Shown piece after piece: positions 42,354 to 51,177 of a stretch of 64,000 nucleotides of DNA. The position numbers were made by a program, and so were the translations under genes. Source of the DNA: Bacillota bacterium. GTDB taxonomy: Bacteria; Bacillota; Clostridia; Acetivibrionales; DSM-27016. Every line of letters starts with the position of its first letter. Position 1 is the first letter of the stretch. Under the pieces are notes generated by a model that saw only the letters and a program-made list of their open reading frames with translations, was not told the DNA's origin and did no database searches. The stretch is from the NCBI GenBank assembly GCA_023390115.1, contig JAEWDM010000034.1:92411-156410 (forward strand). Reading direction: 5' to 3'.

Positions 42354-43166
42354 ATGCTAATTAATGACACAAAGTTTGATGCTATTAAAAACCTTGTTTA
42401 TTCAGAAGGAAGACTTTTGGAAAGAAAATTATTCCAATACTTTTTTGAGGATGGTTCAAAGGAAGCTTGTATCAAAGCATTATTAGCATATCAAAATGAT
42501 GATGGTGCTTTTGGAAATGGCATTGAACCTGATTTATTAACTCCAAGCAGTAATGGTATTGGTACAGAAACAGCCTTATACATAATGGATATCTTGGATT
42601 ATCCTGACAAGGATATTTTGTCCAGAATATCTGATTGGTTAAGCAAAAACATAAATGACCAAGGCTATATCCATCATCCGCCTGCAAATTTAAAAGAATA
42701 CCCACATCAGCCATGGTGGGGAAATCCAGATAATGAAAGAGTTTTATCCATTGCAGGGTTATTAGAGAAACTTGGTGTTAATAGTGGATATGCTGAGAAT
42801 AAAATACTTGATTATGCTATGCAAATCAGCATGCCTTCAAAAATTGAGTTCTATAGTTACCCATTTTTTATTTATGCAGTATACAATAAAAATTTCCCAA
42901 AGAGACAAACTATTATTGAGCAATTTATGAAAGACTTTGAAGTGTTTTTAGAACAGAGTGCAAATCATTATCCACTTTTTGGTAGGTATTGGTATCATGC
43001 AATTCCTTTTATCTCAGATGCTATTGTTGATAAATGTGCAAAGGTATTTATTGATAGTATTAAGGAAAATGGAAGTGTTGTTAATCCCTACCCTCAACTA
43101 CCAAAATGGGACTCACTTTTCACATTAGATGGATTAATGGTTTTAAAGAAGTATAAAAAAATATAA
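42354..43166 (+). CDS. Hypothetical protein with prenyltransferase/toroid-like repeats
   Basis: 270 residues, no signal peptide. Repeats such as ALLAYQNDDGAFGNGIEPDLL and ISDWLSKNINDQGYIHHPP follow the QxxDGxF(G) rhythm of alpha/alpha-toroid proteins (terpene cyclase / prenyltransferase beta type). No DxDD or zinc triad is seen, so catalysis is not implied. Codon use is more AT-rich than the neighbours, hinting at transfer. ATG follows GAAGGAG. Confidence 0.6.
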   Translation: MLINDTKFDAIKNLVYSEGRLLERKLFQYFFEDGSKEACIKALLAYQNDDGAFGNGIEPDLLTPSSNGIGTETALYIMDILDYPDKDILSRISDWLSKNINDQGYIHHPPANLKEYPHQPWWGNPDNERVLSIAGLLEKLGVNSGYAENKILDYAMQISMPSKIEFYSYPFFIYAVYNKNFPKRQTIIEQFMKDFEVFLEQSANHYPLFGRYWYHAIPFISDAIVDKCAKVFIDSIKENGSVVNPYPQLPKWDSLFTLDGLMVLKKYKKI

Positions 43167-43350
43167 TACCAGTATTAATGTTACCTATTCACCAATGAAA
43201 TACCATTAAAAAGTTGGTAAACACCCCAGTATTACAGGTTTTTAATTAATTTTTCACTAGTACAATTGGTAGGGTATTCTTAATGTGAGGTAAAGCTTAG
43301 ACCCATAATAATACGAGAACCATTACATAAGTAGAATAGGAGGATAGTTC

Positions 43351-43386
43351 GTGAAAAGAGTTTTAAGTTTTATATGTTCAATATAA
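43351..43386 (+). pseudogene. 11-codon ORF MKRVLSFICSI, possible truncated secretion-signal gene
   Basis: GTG at 43351 is preceded by AGGAGG and AGTTC-type spacing. The short product looks like the first half of a signal peptide and ends at TAA inside the hairpin AGTTTTATAT-GTTCA-ATATAAAACT. A second hairpin ACTCCCC/GGGGAGT follows near 43397-43414, then a repeat element. It may be the head of a deleted gene. Confidence 0.3.
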
Positions 43387-43426
43387 AACTGTGTAACTCC
43401 CCGCATGGGGAGTGTGGATTGTAGTA

Positions 43427-43463
43427 GAAGGGGACGCTCCTGAATAACAGGAGTGTCCCCTTC
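43427..43463. repeat. GGGGACGCTCC-family repeat, short hairpin form
   Basis: GAAGGGGACGCTCCTG, a 5-base loop AATAA, then CAGGAGTGTCCCCTTC. The arms are complementary except for one G-T. Confidence 0.8.
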
Positions 43464-43509
43464 TATATTAGTTTTTCAGCTCTTTTGTCCTGTCTGATTA
43501 AACGGGGAT

Positions 43510-44475
43510 TTAAAATTTATAGCCTACAGTCCCCACCTTCACATTAAATGTGGCCGTTTTTAAGCCGGGAGCGCTTGCCTTTACCTGTAATGTCTGAGTG
43601 ATGTAACTGTATTGTGAGTATACCTGGAAGCCTTCTCCCGGAAAGTCCTTGTGGGTATTTGCAGCTGAGGCGGCTCCGTTTGAGTCTGTAGTCACCGTTA
43701 TGGTATTTTTGTTATATCCTCTCATAACAACTGTCATATAACCGTTGGCAGGGACTTCAAATGTAACGGGAACACCTGCGAGCGGGTTGCCGGCCGAATC
43801 TTTTGCGATTACAGTTTGAGGAGTCATATAGCCACGTCCGCCCGCTGCTGCGGCTGATGGGTTTGACAGGCTGAGCTGCTGTTCTATGGGAGAGACTGCA
43901 AATAATGTTCCGTTGGTTGGGGCATCGGCAGGCGGGGTTCCGGGAATTACTGTCGCTACTTTTACATTAAACGAAACTGTATTGGAACCGGGGGCGCTTG
44001 CCTTCACCTGTAATGTCTGAGTGATGGCACTGTATTGTGAGTATACCTGGAAACCTTCTCCCAGAAAATCCTTGTGAGTATTTGCAGCTGAGGCAACTCC
44101 GTTTGAGTCTGTAGTCACCGTTATGGTGTTTTTGTTGTAGCCTCTCATAACAACTGTCATATAGCCGTTGGCGGGAACTTCAAATGTAACGGGAACACCG
44201 GAGAGAGGGTTGCCGGCCGAGTCCTTTGCGATTACGGTTTGAGGAGTCATATAGCCACGTCCGCCAGGCGCGGCTGTTGAGGGGTTTGCAAGGGTTAGAT
44301 TCTGGTCTATGGGTGAGAGTGCATATAGTGTGGTTCCGCTTGACCCTTCAGCATACACAGGTTCAAGATTTGTGGTTGCAACCAGCGTGCACAGAATTGA
44401 CAGGAAGCATACCAGTAAGGATACTTTGGATTTCCACCCGGACAGGGCATTTGATCGTACTTTTGAAAATTTCAT
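43510..44475 (-). CDS. Secreted protein with two near-identical Big_1 repeats
   Basis: 321 residues. Signal peptide near 1-34 (LLVCFLSILCTLVATTN). Two Ig-like Big_1/invasin-type modules, each containing GGRGYMTPQTVIAKDSAGNPL, GVPVTFEVPANGYMTVVMRG and GEGFQVYSQYS blocks. The copies differ by only a few residues, and their DNA is also nearly identical, so the duplication is recent or kept alike by gene conversion. No cell-wall anchor. Probably an adhesin fragment or surface filament. ATG at 44475 follows GGAGG. Confidence 0.8.
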   Translation of the reverse strand: MKFSKVRSNALSGWKSKVSLLVCFLSILCTLVATTNLEPVYAEGSSGTTLYALSPIDQNLTLANPSTAAPGGRGYMTPQTVIAKDSAGNPLSGVPVTFEVPANGYMTVVMRGYNKNTITVTTDSNGVASAANTHKDFLGEGFQVYSQYSAITQTLQVKASAPGSNTVSFNVKVATVIPGTPPADAPTNGTLFAVSPIEQQLSLSNPSAAAAGGRGYMTPQTVIAKDSAGNPLAGVPVTFEVPANGYMTVVMRGYNKNTITVTTDSNGAASAANTHKDFPGEGFQVYSQYSYITQTLQVKASAPGLKTATFNVKVGTVGYKF

Positions 44476-44731
44476 AGTTAATACCTCCATATTATTATTT
44501 TTTTGCCTTTAAAGGTCATGCCTTAAACATATGTTCTATAATTATTATACTTTAATTAGCTGTTTCTGTAAAACGCCGTATAAGTGTGAACCGGCTTCTT
44601 GGCATTGATTTTAAAGGGTTTGAGGGCATACATAATCAACGGAAAGGTGCGCAAAACGTATTATGAGGGAGCCGGATAGAAAAGGACAGTATTTTGGCAA
44701 AGGCCGAGAGGAGCAGTTTTTACAGTTTATC

Positions 44732-45820
44732 TCAGCCCCTTGCTTCTATACATGATTTTGAAGCAGGATAGTATTTTACTACGCACCTGCTATAGCTTTG
44801 GAGCTGTATCCATATATCCAGATCGGTATCTTCGACAAAGTCATTTACAATAATTTCACCTGACTTATCCTCCGCAAGCATAATAAGCTCCTCTTTAAAC
44901 TGCTGAAGCCTCTGTTTGTCTCTAAACTCCATCATAATAGTCTCATCTGCATCATATCTTTTTTCAAGCTCCTTGTAGCATGTTGCTATGCTCCTGAAAA
45001 GCTGATATATCTGATCCTCCTTAAGGCCTAATGCGCCGGGATGCTTTTTCAAAAACACCTTAATATTCTCATCAAGACCGGAAATTTTATCTTCCGTCAC
45101 AAAATCCCCCTGTTTTCCATGAAACTGGTGCAGAACTTCGTTCCTGTTGTTAAATATTATTCTTATTCCTTTCTTGAACAGCCTGTAAGCTAATTCTATA
45201 TCTTCGATGCCCCATTTTTTCAGATCCTCATCAAACCCTCCCACTTTTTTAAGCCATGTTTTTGGTACTGACATATTGCAGGATAATGTATACAGAAATG
45301 GATTTTTCATAGCCGCGGCATTATATGACAGGTGGTCAAATATTTTATGCCTGAATTCCATAAGCTCATCATTTTCCTTACTAAACCGGTATTTTTCATA
45401 TATGCTCCCATCCAAAAGCATTTCATAGTCAACCCTTTCAGGCAGAAGCAGCCGGGTCCCGGCTATAAGCAGGTTACTGTCCATTGAATAGCACCTTTCC
45501 AATTCCAGCAAAAAGTTATTTCTTACGATTATATCTGCATCTATGAAAACTATTATATCTCCGCATGCCTTCTTCAAGCCATGGTTTCTTGCCCTTGAAC
45601 GGCTGGAAACAGCACATCTTTCAAGATAAATATATTTCAAGCTGTAGCTTCTGCCAATATTTTTTATGAAGTCATAGGTGCTGTCAGTGGAACCATCATC
45701 AACCACTATAACCTCATAGCTTTCACCGGTAAATCCCAGTTGATCGTTTAAAGCCTCCAAAGTATTTTTAAGCATTATTTTACTTTGGTAGGCTGGAATT
45801 ATAAAACTATATTTTCTCAT
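44732..45820 (-). CDS. GT2 glycosyltransferase with distinctive C-terminal domain (copy 1)
   Basis: 362 residues, GT-A fold, predicted cytosolic. N-terminus YSFIIPAYQSK with VVVDDGSTDSTY, metal motif DADIIV and acceptor-side block GGFDEDLKKWGIEDIELAYRLFK, about 1-250. The last ~80 residues (MMEFRDKQRL ... EIIVNDFVEDTDLDIWIQL) are shared with the GT at 48922-50007 and not with typical GT2 enzymes. It follows the TubC_N/BtrH-like gene by 41 bases on the same strand, suggesting they act together. ATG at 45820 after AGGAGA. Confidence 0.82.
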   Translation of the reverse strand: MRKYSFIIPAYQSKIMLKNTLEALNDQLGFTGESYEVIVVDDGSTDSTYDFIKNIGRSYSLKYIYLERCAVSSRSRARNHGLKKACGDIIVFIDADIIVRNNFLLELERCYSMDSNLLIAGTRLLLPERVDYEMLLDGSIYEKYRFSKENDELMEFRHKIFDHLSYNAAAMKNPFLYTLSCNMSVPKTWLKKVGGFDEDLKKWGIEDIELAYRLFKKGIRIIFNNRNEVLHQFHGKQGDFVTEDKISGLDENIKVFLKKHPGALGLKEDQIYQLFRSIATCYKELEKRYDADETIMMEFRDKQRLQQFKEELIMLAEDKSGEIIVNDFVEDTDLDIWIQLQSYSRCVVKYYPASKSCIEARG

Positions 45821-45861
45821 TTTATATCTCCTGTAAGAATGTATTTTAGAATAATTTGTCA

Positions 45862-47175
45862 TCAGGGAATGATCTCAAGCTGTATTTTTTTAAGATGCTC
45901 ATATATGTCTTTTAAAATAATATACTCCTGATTTTTAACAGCATTAATGCCATCAATTATGGTATTGAACACATTTTTATTCTCATCCGACAGTCCGCCG
46001 GCACCAGGCTGCTTTGAGGATTGAACAAGAAATCTGACTCTCAGTTTATTAAACTCCTCCACTATTTCGGAATATTGAGAATTCAAAGCTTTAAAGTCTT
46101 CAGATATATTATATCGGGAGGCTATATATTCCAGCCTGTCATAGAGGCATTTTTTATGCTCAGCCAGAAGATGGATAGCCCTATAATCTATAGTAAATGC
46201 ACCCTTGATGAGATTTTTTATATTCTCCGTAAGCACGTTATGAACTTCAAACCCATACTTAACCTGATTCTCATGGTATCCGAAAGAATACATTTTTCCT
46301 CTGTCCTCTATTGAAAATATATAGCTTCCAAGCTCCTCAGTAAATTTATTTAAGCTAAAAGGGTATTCTGTATCGAATTCTTTGGCTCTTATTAATTGTA
46401 TGCACGACCACTCACACCATGGAGCGGATTCCTTATAGTAAAGCTTTCCATTTTCAAAAGCCTGCCTGAATCTACTATAGCTAAAAGTCATTTCAGTAAA
46501 CAGGTAATCCTGGTTAAAGCCTATTCCCTTTAAATTCCTTTCTTTGCTGTCATACCCGTATATAAGGGAGGAATGGACAAAATGGCTATTATTGTAGGCA
46601 TTTTTATTACACAGGTAATACTCATCCACATTGACAATTAAATAATATCCCATGTTGATATTTTCAATAATAAAGTCAATTATATCGGGAGTGTACTTTA
46701 GCAGGTTATATCCCATGCATATAATATCCGCTACCTCATTGCAGCAGTCATAAGGCTCCAAATAGTTAAATTCCACATAACCGCTGCTGTCAGCATGGGA
46801 AAATATTTGAATAAACTTGCCGCGATACCATGGCAGAAGCTTCTCATGGGCAAGAATAATGCACAAAGGCAAGCTCCTATGAAGATATGTAGTGATTTCT
46901 CTCTGCATGGCCACCTTTAATTGTTTTTCTTGAGCATACACTGATAAATTATCAACTGCAGGTGAACCTTGTTCATGCTTAAAGTATTTAATAATTTCAT
47001 TTTTTCTGTTTTTCAGTAATTTAATTACGTCTTCATCCATAGCACCTTTTGGTGCTTCATAATGAAGCAAGTCACCGTCGAGCCAAAGCTTTATATCGTT
47101 GCCTTCAAGCTCTGAAATAAAATCCTTCATCTGTTGCCTGTCATATTCCTCAAGTTCCTTGTATGCTTGTGGCAT
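45862..47175 (-). CDS. TubC_N docking domain plus BtrH-like domain protein (copy B)
   Basis: 437 residues, clear paralogue of 26399-27742. TubC_N segment ELEGNDIKLWLDGDLLHYEA near residues 20-40, then MQREITTYLHRSLP, PYDCCNEVADIICMGYNLL, NMGYYLIVNVDEYYL and HFVHSSLIYGYD. The double cysteine in PYDCC is a candidate nucleophile, with the His of FVHSS and a nearby Asn/Asp. It starts at ATG 47175 after GGGGAGGG. In operon with a GT2 gene. No NRPS is present to dock onto; partner unknown. Confidence 0.65.
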   Translation of the reverse strand: MPQAYKELEEYDRQQMKDFISELEGNDIKLWLDGDLLHYEAPKGAMDEDVIKLLKNRKNEIIKYFKHEQGSPAVDNLSVYAQEKQLKVAMQREITTYLHRSLPLCIILAHEKLLPWYRGKFIQIFSHADSSGYVEFNYLEPYDCCNEVADIICMGYNLLKYTPDIIDFIIENINMGYYLIVNVDEYYLCNKNAYNNSHFVHSSLIYGYDSKERNLKGIGFNQDYLFTEMTFSYSRFRQAFENGKLYYKESAPWCEWSCIQLIRAKEFDTEYPFSLNKFTEELGSYIFSIEDRGKMYSFGYHENQVKYGFEVHNVLTENIKNLIKGAFTIDYRAIHLLAEHKKCLYDRLEYIASRYNISEDFKALNSQYSEIVEEFNKLRVRFLVQSSKQPGAGGLSDENKNVFNTIIDGINAVKNQEYIILKDIYEHLKKIQLEIIP

Positions 47176-47452
47176 AAATTGAGCCCTCCCCAAATATACT
47201 ACCATTATAGGTAAAATAATATATAATTATCTTTCTTTATAGGATTATATCATATGAATTTTATAATTATTGTCGAATGAGGTATATTATTACAAGTATT
47301 AGCGGTATAATTTTATGAAGGAGGACGTTGCTTAGCTTTTGATTTATTAGTATTATCTGTGATATCATATAACTAAATATAAAATTTATAAGAAAATTTA
47401 CAGCAAAGAAAAATTATATTGGTTTTAGCCGGAAAAGGTTGGCGATAACAAG

Positions 47453-47500
47453 AAGGGGACGCTCCTGAATAATTTGCATTATTAACAGGGGCGTCCCCTT
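47453..47500. repeat. GGGGACGCTCC-family repeat, medium hairpin form
   Basis: Outer arms AAGGGGACGCTCCTG and CAGGGGCGTCCCCTT, inner hairpin AATAAT-TTGC-ATTATT. It lies in the 372-base divergent gap 47176-47547, which shows nothing else definite. Confidence 0.85.
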
Positions 47501-47547
47501 ATAATAGCCTTGCCTACAACAAAATGCTGAGAATATGAGGGAGAAGG

Positions 47548-48300
47548 ATGTTAAATAATATGCAAAAACAAGAGCCTGTTATAAGCAAAGACTCAGTTTC
47601 ACTTAAATCTTATGAAGAAATGGCTGAATATTATTTTAAATATATTGATACAAAGCCATTTAATGCTTATTATGAGAGACCTGCGACAATATCACTAATC
47701 CCGGATGTCAAAGGTAAAAGCGTTTTAGATGCTGGGTGTGCAGCAGGTTGGTATACTAAAGTGCTTTTGGATAAAGGTGCAAGCGTAACAGCAGTAGATT
47801 TTAGCCCCCAAATGATAGAAATGACAAAAAAAAGGGTTGGAAACAGGGCTGAGGCTATAAGAGCTGATCTAAATGAGCCTCTAAGCTTTATTGAGGACAA
47901 ATCATTGGATGTTGTTTTGTCATCGCTGACACTTCACTATTTAAAAAATTGGGACATTGTAACGAGTGAGTTTCACAGAATACTAAAGGATGAAGGAATC
48001 CTTGTGTTTTCTGTTCATCATCCCTTTATGGATTTTACAGTATTCAATAAGGAAAATTATTTTTTAACCGAGTTATTAGATGATGAATGGCAAACCCCTA
48101 ATGGAAAGGTAAAGCTGCAATTTTATAGAAGACCTTTGTGCAACATAATATCACCTGTTATTAACGCGGGATTTATAATAGAGAAACTATTAGAACCTAT
48201 GCCAACAGAACAATTTAGAATAGAACAACCCAGCACTTATGATAGGTTAACAAAAAAACCGCAGTTCCTATTTATAAGGGCGAAAAAGCAGAAGCAGTAG
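47548..48300 (+). CDS. Class I SAM-dependent methyltransferase
   Basis: 250 residues. Motif I VLDAGCAAGWYTKVLLDKG, motif II VTAVDFSPQMIEM and the post-I block LDVVLSSLTLHYLKNW. The profile resembles UbiE/YafE-like small-molecule methyltransferases. It is divergent from copy B of the TubC_N gene. AT-rich codon use. Substrate unknown; membership in the glycosyl cluster is only positional. Confidence 0.85.
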   Translation: MLNNMQKQEPVISKDSVSLKSYEEMAEYYFKYIDTKPFNAYYERPATISLIPDVKGKSVLDAGCAAGWYTKVLLDKGASVTAVDFSPQMIEMTKKRVGNRAEAIRADLNEPLSFIEDKSLDVVLSSLTLHYLKNWDIVTSEFHRILKDEGILVFSVHHPFMDFTVFNKENYFLTELLDDEWQTPNGKVKLQFYRRPLCNIISPVINAGFIIEKLLEPMPTEQFRIEQPSTYDRLTKKPQFLFIRAKKQKQ

Positions 48301-48303
48301 ATC

Positions 48304-48450
48304 GGGGGACGCTCCTTTTCATAAATCTCTTCATAAGTACGGGGTGAACCTTCACTGCACACATATGCATATTCAATGAAGGTTTTATTCCAATATACAT
48401 AAGTTAATTCAAATAGGCTTTTTTCTAACAAAGAAACAGAAGCGTCCCCC
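48304..48450. repeat. GGGGACGCTCC-family repeat, long form A
   Basis: 147 bases. Terminal arms GGGGGACGCTCC and GAAGCGTCCCCC enclose an interior with AACCTTCA/TGAAGGTT stem and the block AATGAAGGTTTTATTCC, which recurs in long form B (51072-51176). Confidence 0.8.
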
Positions 48451-48475
48451 TTTTTGCTCTTTTTGTTGCTATAAG

Positions 48476-48504
48476 TTGACAACTATAAAACATTTTAGTA
48501 ATAT
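48476..48504 (+). promoter_or_regulatory. Promoter upstream of the GT2/GH5 pair
   Basis: TTGACA (48476-48481), 17-base spacer, TAATAT (48499-48504). It precedes a 418-base stretch to the GT2 start. Within it a 71-codon frame at 48632-48847 has no ribosome site and no family I can name; the stretch is either a long leader or a decayed gene. Confidence 0.6.
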
Positions 48505-48921
48505 AATTGTTGGACTTGTGTAGCAAAATGTAAAATTTTATATTGCAATACCGATCTTGGGAAATATAGAATCAATGTCCATATTATTTTTTAGCACAGG
48601 CGAATACAAATTTAATAATGTTAACTAAGTATTGTTTGCGGAGATATCCTATAGTATCTCTAATTGTTTCGGCCCTGGTATTCATCCAAGTCCGGCCCAG
48701 CTTTGTGATATGGGCAGCTTACTTGAATGTCCGGCGCTTCAGGTAGTATTCAATGGTTGTGGAGGTGATAAGGTTTACATTAACACTTATTATAAATACT
48801 GGTCACTGTGCAAGCTGATGCTCCATGTATTATCAAAGGACTATTGAAAGACTATCATACGATTGAAAGAATTAAGTCCAATAGAGTAATATATCCGGTA
48901 TGGAGATTATAAGGAGATAAC

Positions 48922-50007
48922 ATGATGAAAATTAGTTTCGTTATACCCGTTTATAACAGGAAAGATCATATCATAAATACACTGGAGGCTCTGGGACATC
49001 AAAAAAATTGTTATAAAGGTTCTTATGAAGTAATATTGGTTGACGATGGCTCTTGTGATGATTTATACAGCAGTATAAGGGAAATCGACACAAATTATGA
49101 GCTTAAGTACTTTTATTTAAGAAGATGTGATGAATCCTGCATATCAAGAGCCCGGAACCATGGCTGGAGAAATGCCGCAGGAGAATTGATAGTATTTATT
49201 GATTCGGATATTATTGTCAATGAAAATTATTTAGCGGAAATAAACAGATATTATAAGGAAGAGGGTAACCTTTTGTTAATAGGTACCAGACTAATGCTGG
49301 ATGATGAGGTTACAAAGGAAAGTGTAAAAGACAGAAGTGTATTTAAGAAATATGTCTTTACAAGCAGCAATTCTAAAATTCTGGAAAACAGGTATTCTTT
49401 GTTTGATATATACTCGTATAATGCTTCGGCATTGAAATATCCATGGCTTAAGGCATACGGCTGCAATTTTATAATACCAAAGGTGTGGCTTGAAAAAGTA
49501 GGCGGCTTTGACGAAAACATGAAGGGGTGGGGCGCTGAAGATATTGAGCTTGCATATAGGTGCTATGAAGCCGGGATAAAAATTTTTGTTGACAGCAAGC
49601 TTGAGGTTCTTCATCAGTTTCATGGAGGCGGTGATATAATTGAGGAGGACAAGTTTGCGCCATATGATAAGAATATTCAATATTTTATTGACAGGCATCC
49701 TTACGCTATTGATAAGCCAAGGGAGTTGATTACCGAAATATTTAAGGGAAGAGTGGATATTGATTTCAATTTATACGATGAGAAACCTTCAACATCCGAA
49801 TTAGTCGAATTTAGGAACAGAGAAAGGCTGCCGGAGCTGAAAGAGACGCTGCTCTGCCTTTCAAACGAAAGAAACAAAGAAATAATTGTAAACGATTATA
49901 TAGAGGACACTGACCTGGATGTATGGATTCAGCTTTTAGGCCGTAGAAGCAGTACTCCGAAGTACTATCCGTTTTCCAAACGATTGAGATACTGTAATAT
50001 TCAATAA
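48922..50007 (+). CDS. GT2 glycosyltransferase with distinctive C-terminal domain (copy 2)
   Basis: 361 residues. KISFVIPVYNRKDHI, LVDDGSCDDLY, metal motif DSDIIV and GGFDENMKGWGAEDIELAYRCYE define a GT-A family 2 enzyme. The C-terminal ~80 residues (LVEFRNRERL ... EIIVNDYIEDTDLDVWIQL) match copy 1. AGGAGATAAC precedes ATG at 48922. A GH5 gene follows by 24 bases, so an oligo- or polysaccharide product is likely. Confidence 0.82.
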   Translation: MMKISFVIPVYNRKDHIINTLEALGHQKNCYKGSYEVILVDDGSCDDLYSSIREIDTNYELKYFYLRRCDESCISRARNHGWRNAAGELIVFIDSDIIVNENYLAEINRYYKEEGNLLLIGTRLMLDDEVTKESVKDRSVFKKYVFTSSNSKILENRYSLFDIYSYNASALKYPWLKAYGCNFIIPKVWLEKVGGFDENMKGWGAEDIELAYRCYEAGIKIFVDSKLEVLHQFHGGGDIIEEDKFAPYDKNIQYFIDRHPYAIDKPRELITEIFKGRVDIDFNLYDEKPSTSELVEFRNRERLPELKETLLCLSNERNKEIIVNDYIEDTDLDVWIQLLGRRSSTPKYYPFSKRLRYCNIQ

Positions 50008-50031
50008 ATATTGTGGGGGAAAGAATATAAT

Positions 50032-51066
50032 ATGAAAACATTCGCCGGATTTTATAAAGGAATTAATCTGGGAGGCTGGTTATCCCAAGGCTGCCATAAC
50101 AAACAGCATTATGACGCTTTTATAACTGAAGCCGATATTAAAAAAATAGCATCCTGGGGGCTTGACCACGTAAGGCTTCCGGTTGATTATGAAGTTATTG
50201 AAAATGAGTCGGGGCAATATAAAGAGGAAGGGTTTAAATACATTGACAATTGCTTTGCATGGTGTGAAAAATATGGGCTTAACATTATTATTGATTTACA
50301 TAAGACAGCAGGATATGTGTTCTCAGATGCACTCGAAAATGGAAATACATCTGTTGAGGCATTTTTTAGCAATGAGCTGTTAAAAGAGAGATTTATTAAT
50401 CTATGGATTGAAATTTCAAAAAGGTATGGAAAATATCCGGATATGATTGCATTTGAACTGTTAAATGAAATGGTAGAAAATAACGGCAGATCATGGAATA
50501 TGCTTTCTGAAAAAGCAATCAGGGCTATTCGGAATCATGCACCTGATACAAAAATAATTTTGGGAGGGCCAAATTGGAATGATGTTCACTCCTTAAGGCT
50601 GCTTGACAGTCCTTGTGATGAAAATATAATTTATAATTTTCATTTTTATGAACCTAAGCTTTTTACGCATCAAAAAGCCCCTTGGATGAAGCAGATGCCT
50701 AAAGACATAATGACATATTACCCGGATACGGCAGAAGTATATAAAAAATATTCTGAGTGCATTGGTGACGATGGAGTAGAAGTGTTGAAAGAAACATTAG
50801 AAGAGATTGGACGGGAATTTATTGAAAAGCACATTAAGGAGGCTGTTTCCATAGCCGAGGAAAGAGATGCAGCACTCTACTGCGGCGAATATGGAGTTAT
50901 AGACCAGGCATCGCTTGACAGTACTTTAAATTGGTATTGCGATATGCACGCCTCGTTTGAGAAATATCATATCGGCAGGGCCGTCTGGACATATAAAGAA
51001 AAAGATTTTGGTATAACCGATGAGCACTATGCGCCAATATTGGATAAGATAATAGGCCTTTTGTAA
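50032..51066 (+). CDS. GH5-type glycoside hydrolase, cytoplasmic
   Basis: 344 residues. Starts KTFAGFYKGINLGGWLSQ, then HVRLPVDYEVI, acid/base Glu in FELLNEMVE, HFYEP and nucleophile Glu in LYCGEYGVID: the exo-beta-glucanase branch of the TIM-barrel clan. No signal peptide or binding module, so it acts inside the cell, perhaps trimming or remodelling a glycoside made by the adjacent GT2 or cleaving an imported one. ATG at 50032. Confidence 0.87.
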   Translation: MKTFAGFYKGINLGGWLSQGCHNKQHYDAFITEADIKKIASWGLDHVRLPVDYEVIENESGQYKEEGFKYIDNCFAWCEKYGLNIIIDLHKTAGYVFSDALENGNTSVEAFFSNELLKERFINLWIEISKRYGKYPDMIAFELLNEMVENNGRSWNMLSEKAIRAIRNHAPDTKIILGGPNWNDVHSLRLLDSPCDENIIYNFHFYEPKLFTHQKAPWMKQMPKDIMTYYPDTAEVYKKYSECIGDDGVEVLKETLEEIGREFIEKHIKEAVSIAEERDAALYCGEYGVIDQASLDSTLNWYCDMHASFEKYHIGRAVWTYKEKDFGITDEHYAPILDKIIGLL

Positions 51067-51071
51067 GAGAT

Positions 51072-51176
51072 GGGACGCTCCTGTTTTTTCAAATGTACTT
51101 ATGGAAGGCGAACGTTTACTATACACATATACGTGTGCAATGAAGGTTTTATTCCAAATATATAACAGCGTCCCCC
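51072..51176. repeat. GGGGACGCTCC-family repeat, long form B
   Basis: 105 bases. Arms GGGACGCTCC and GCGTCCCCC; interior shares about 50 aligned bases with form A, including AATGAAGGTTTTATTCC at 51139-51155. It sits between the GH5 and FluC gene ends. Confidence 0.8.
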
Positions 51177-51177
51177 T

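Noticed and set aside
48632..48847. 71-codon frame as a real gene
   Set aside because: No ribosome site, no recognised family, and it lies in a probable leader; kept only as a note.
50032..51066. Secreted cellulase
   Set aside because: The GH5 protein has no signal peptide, dockerin or binding module.
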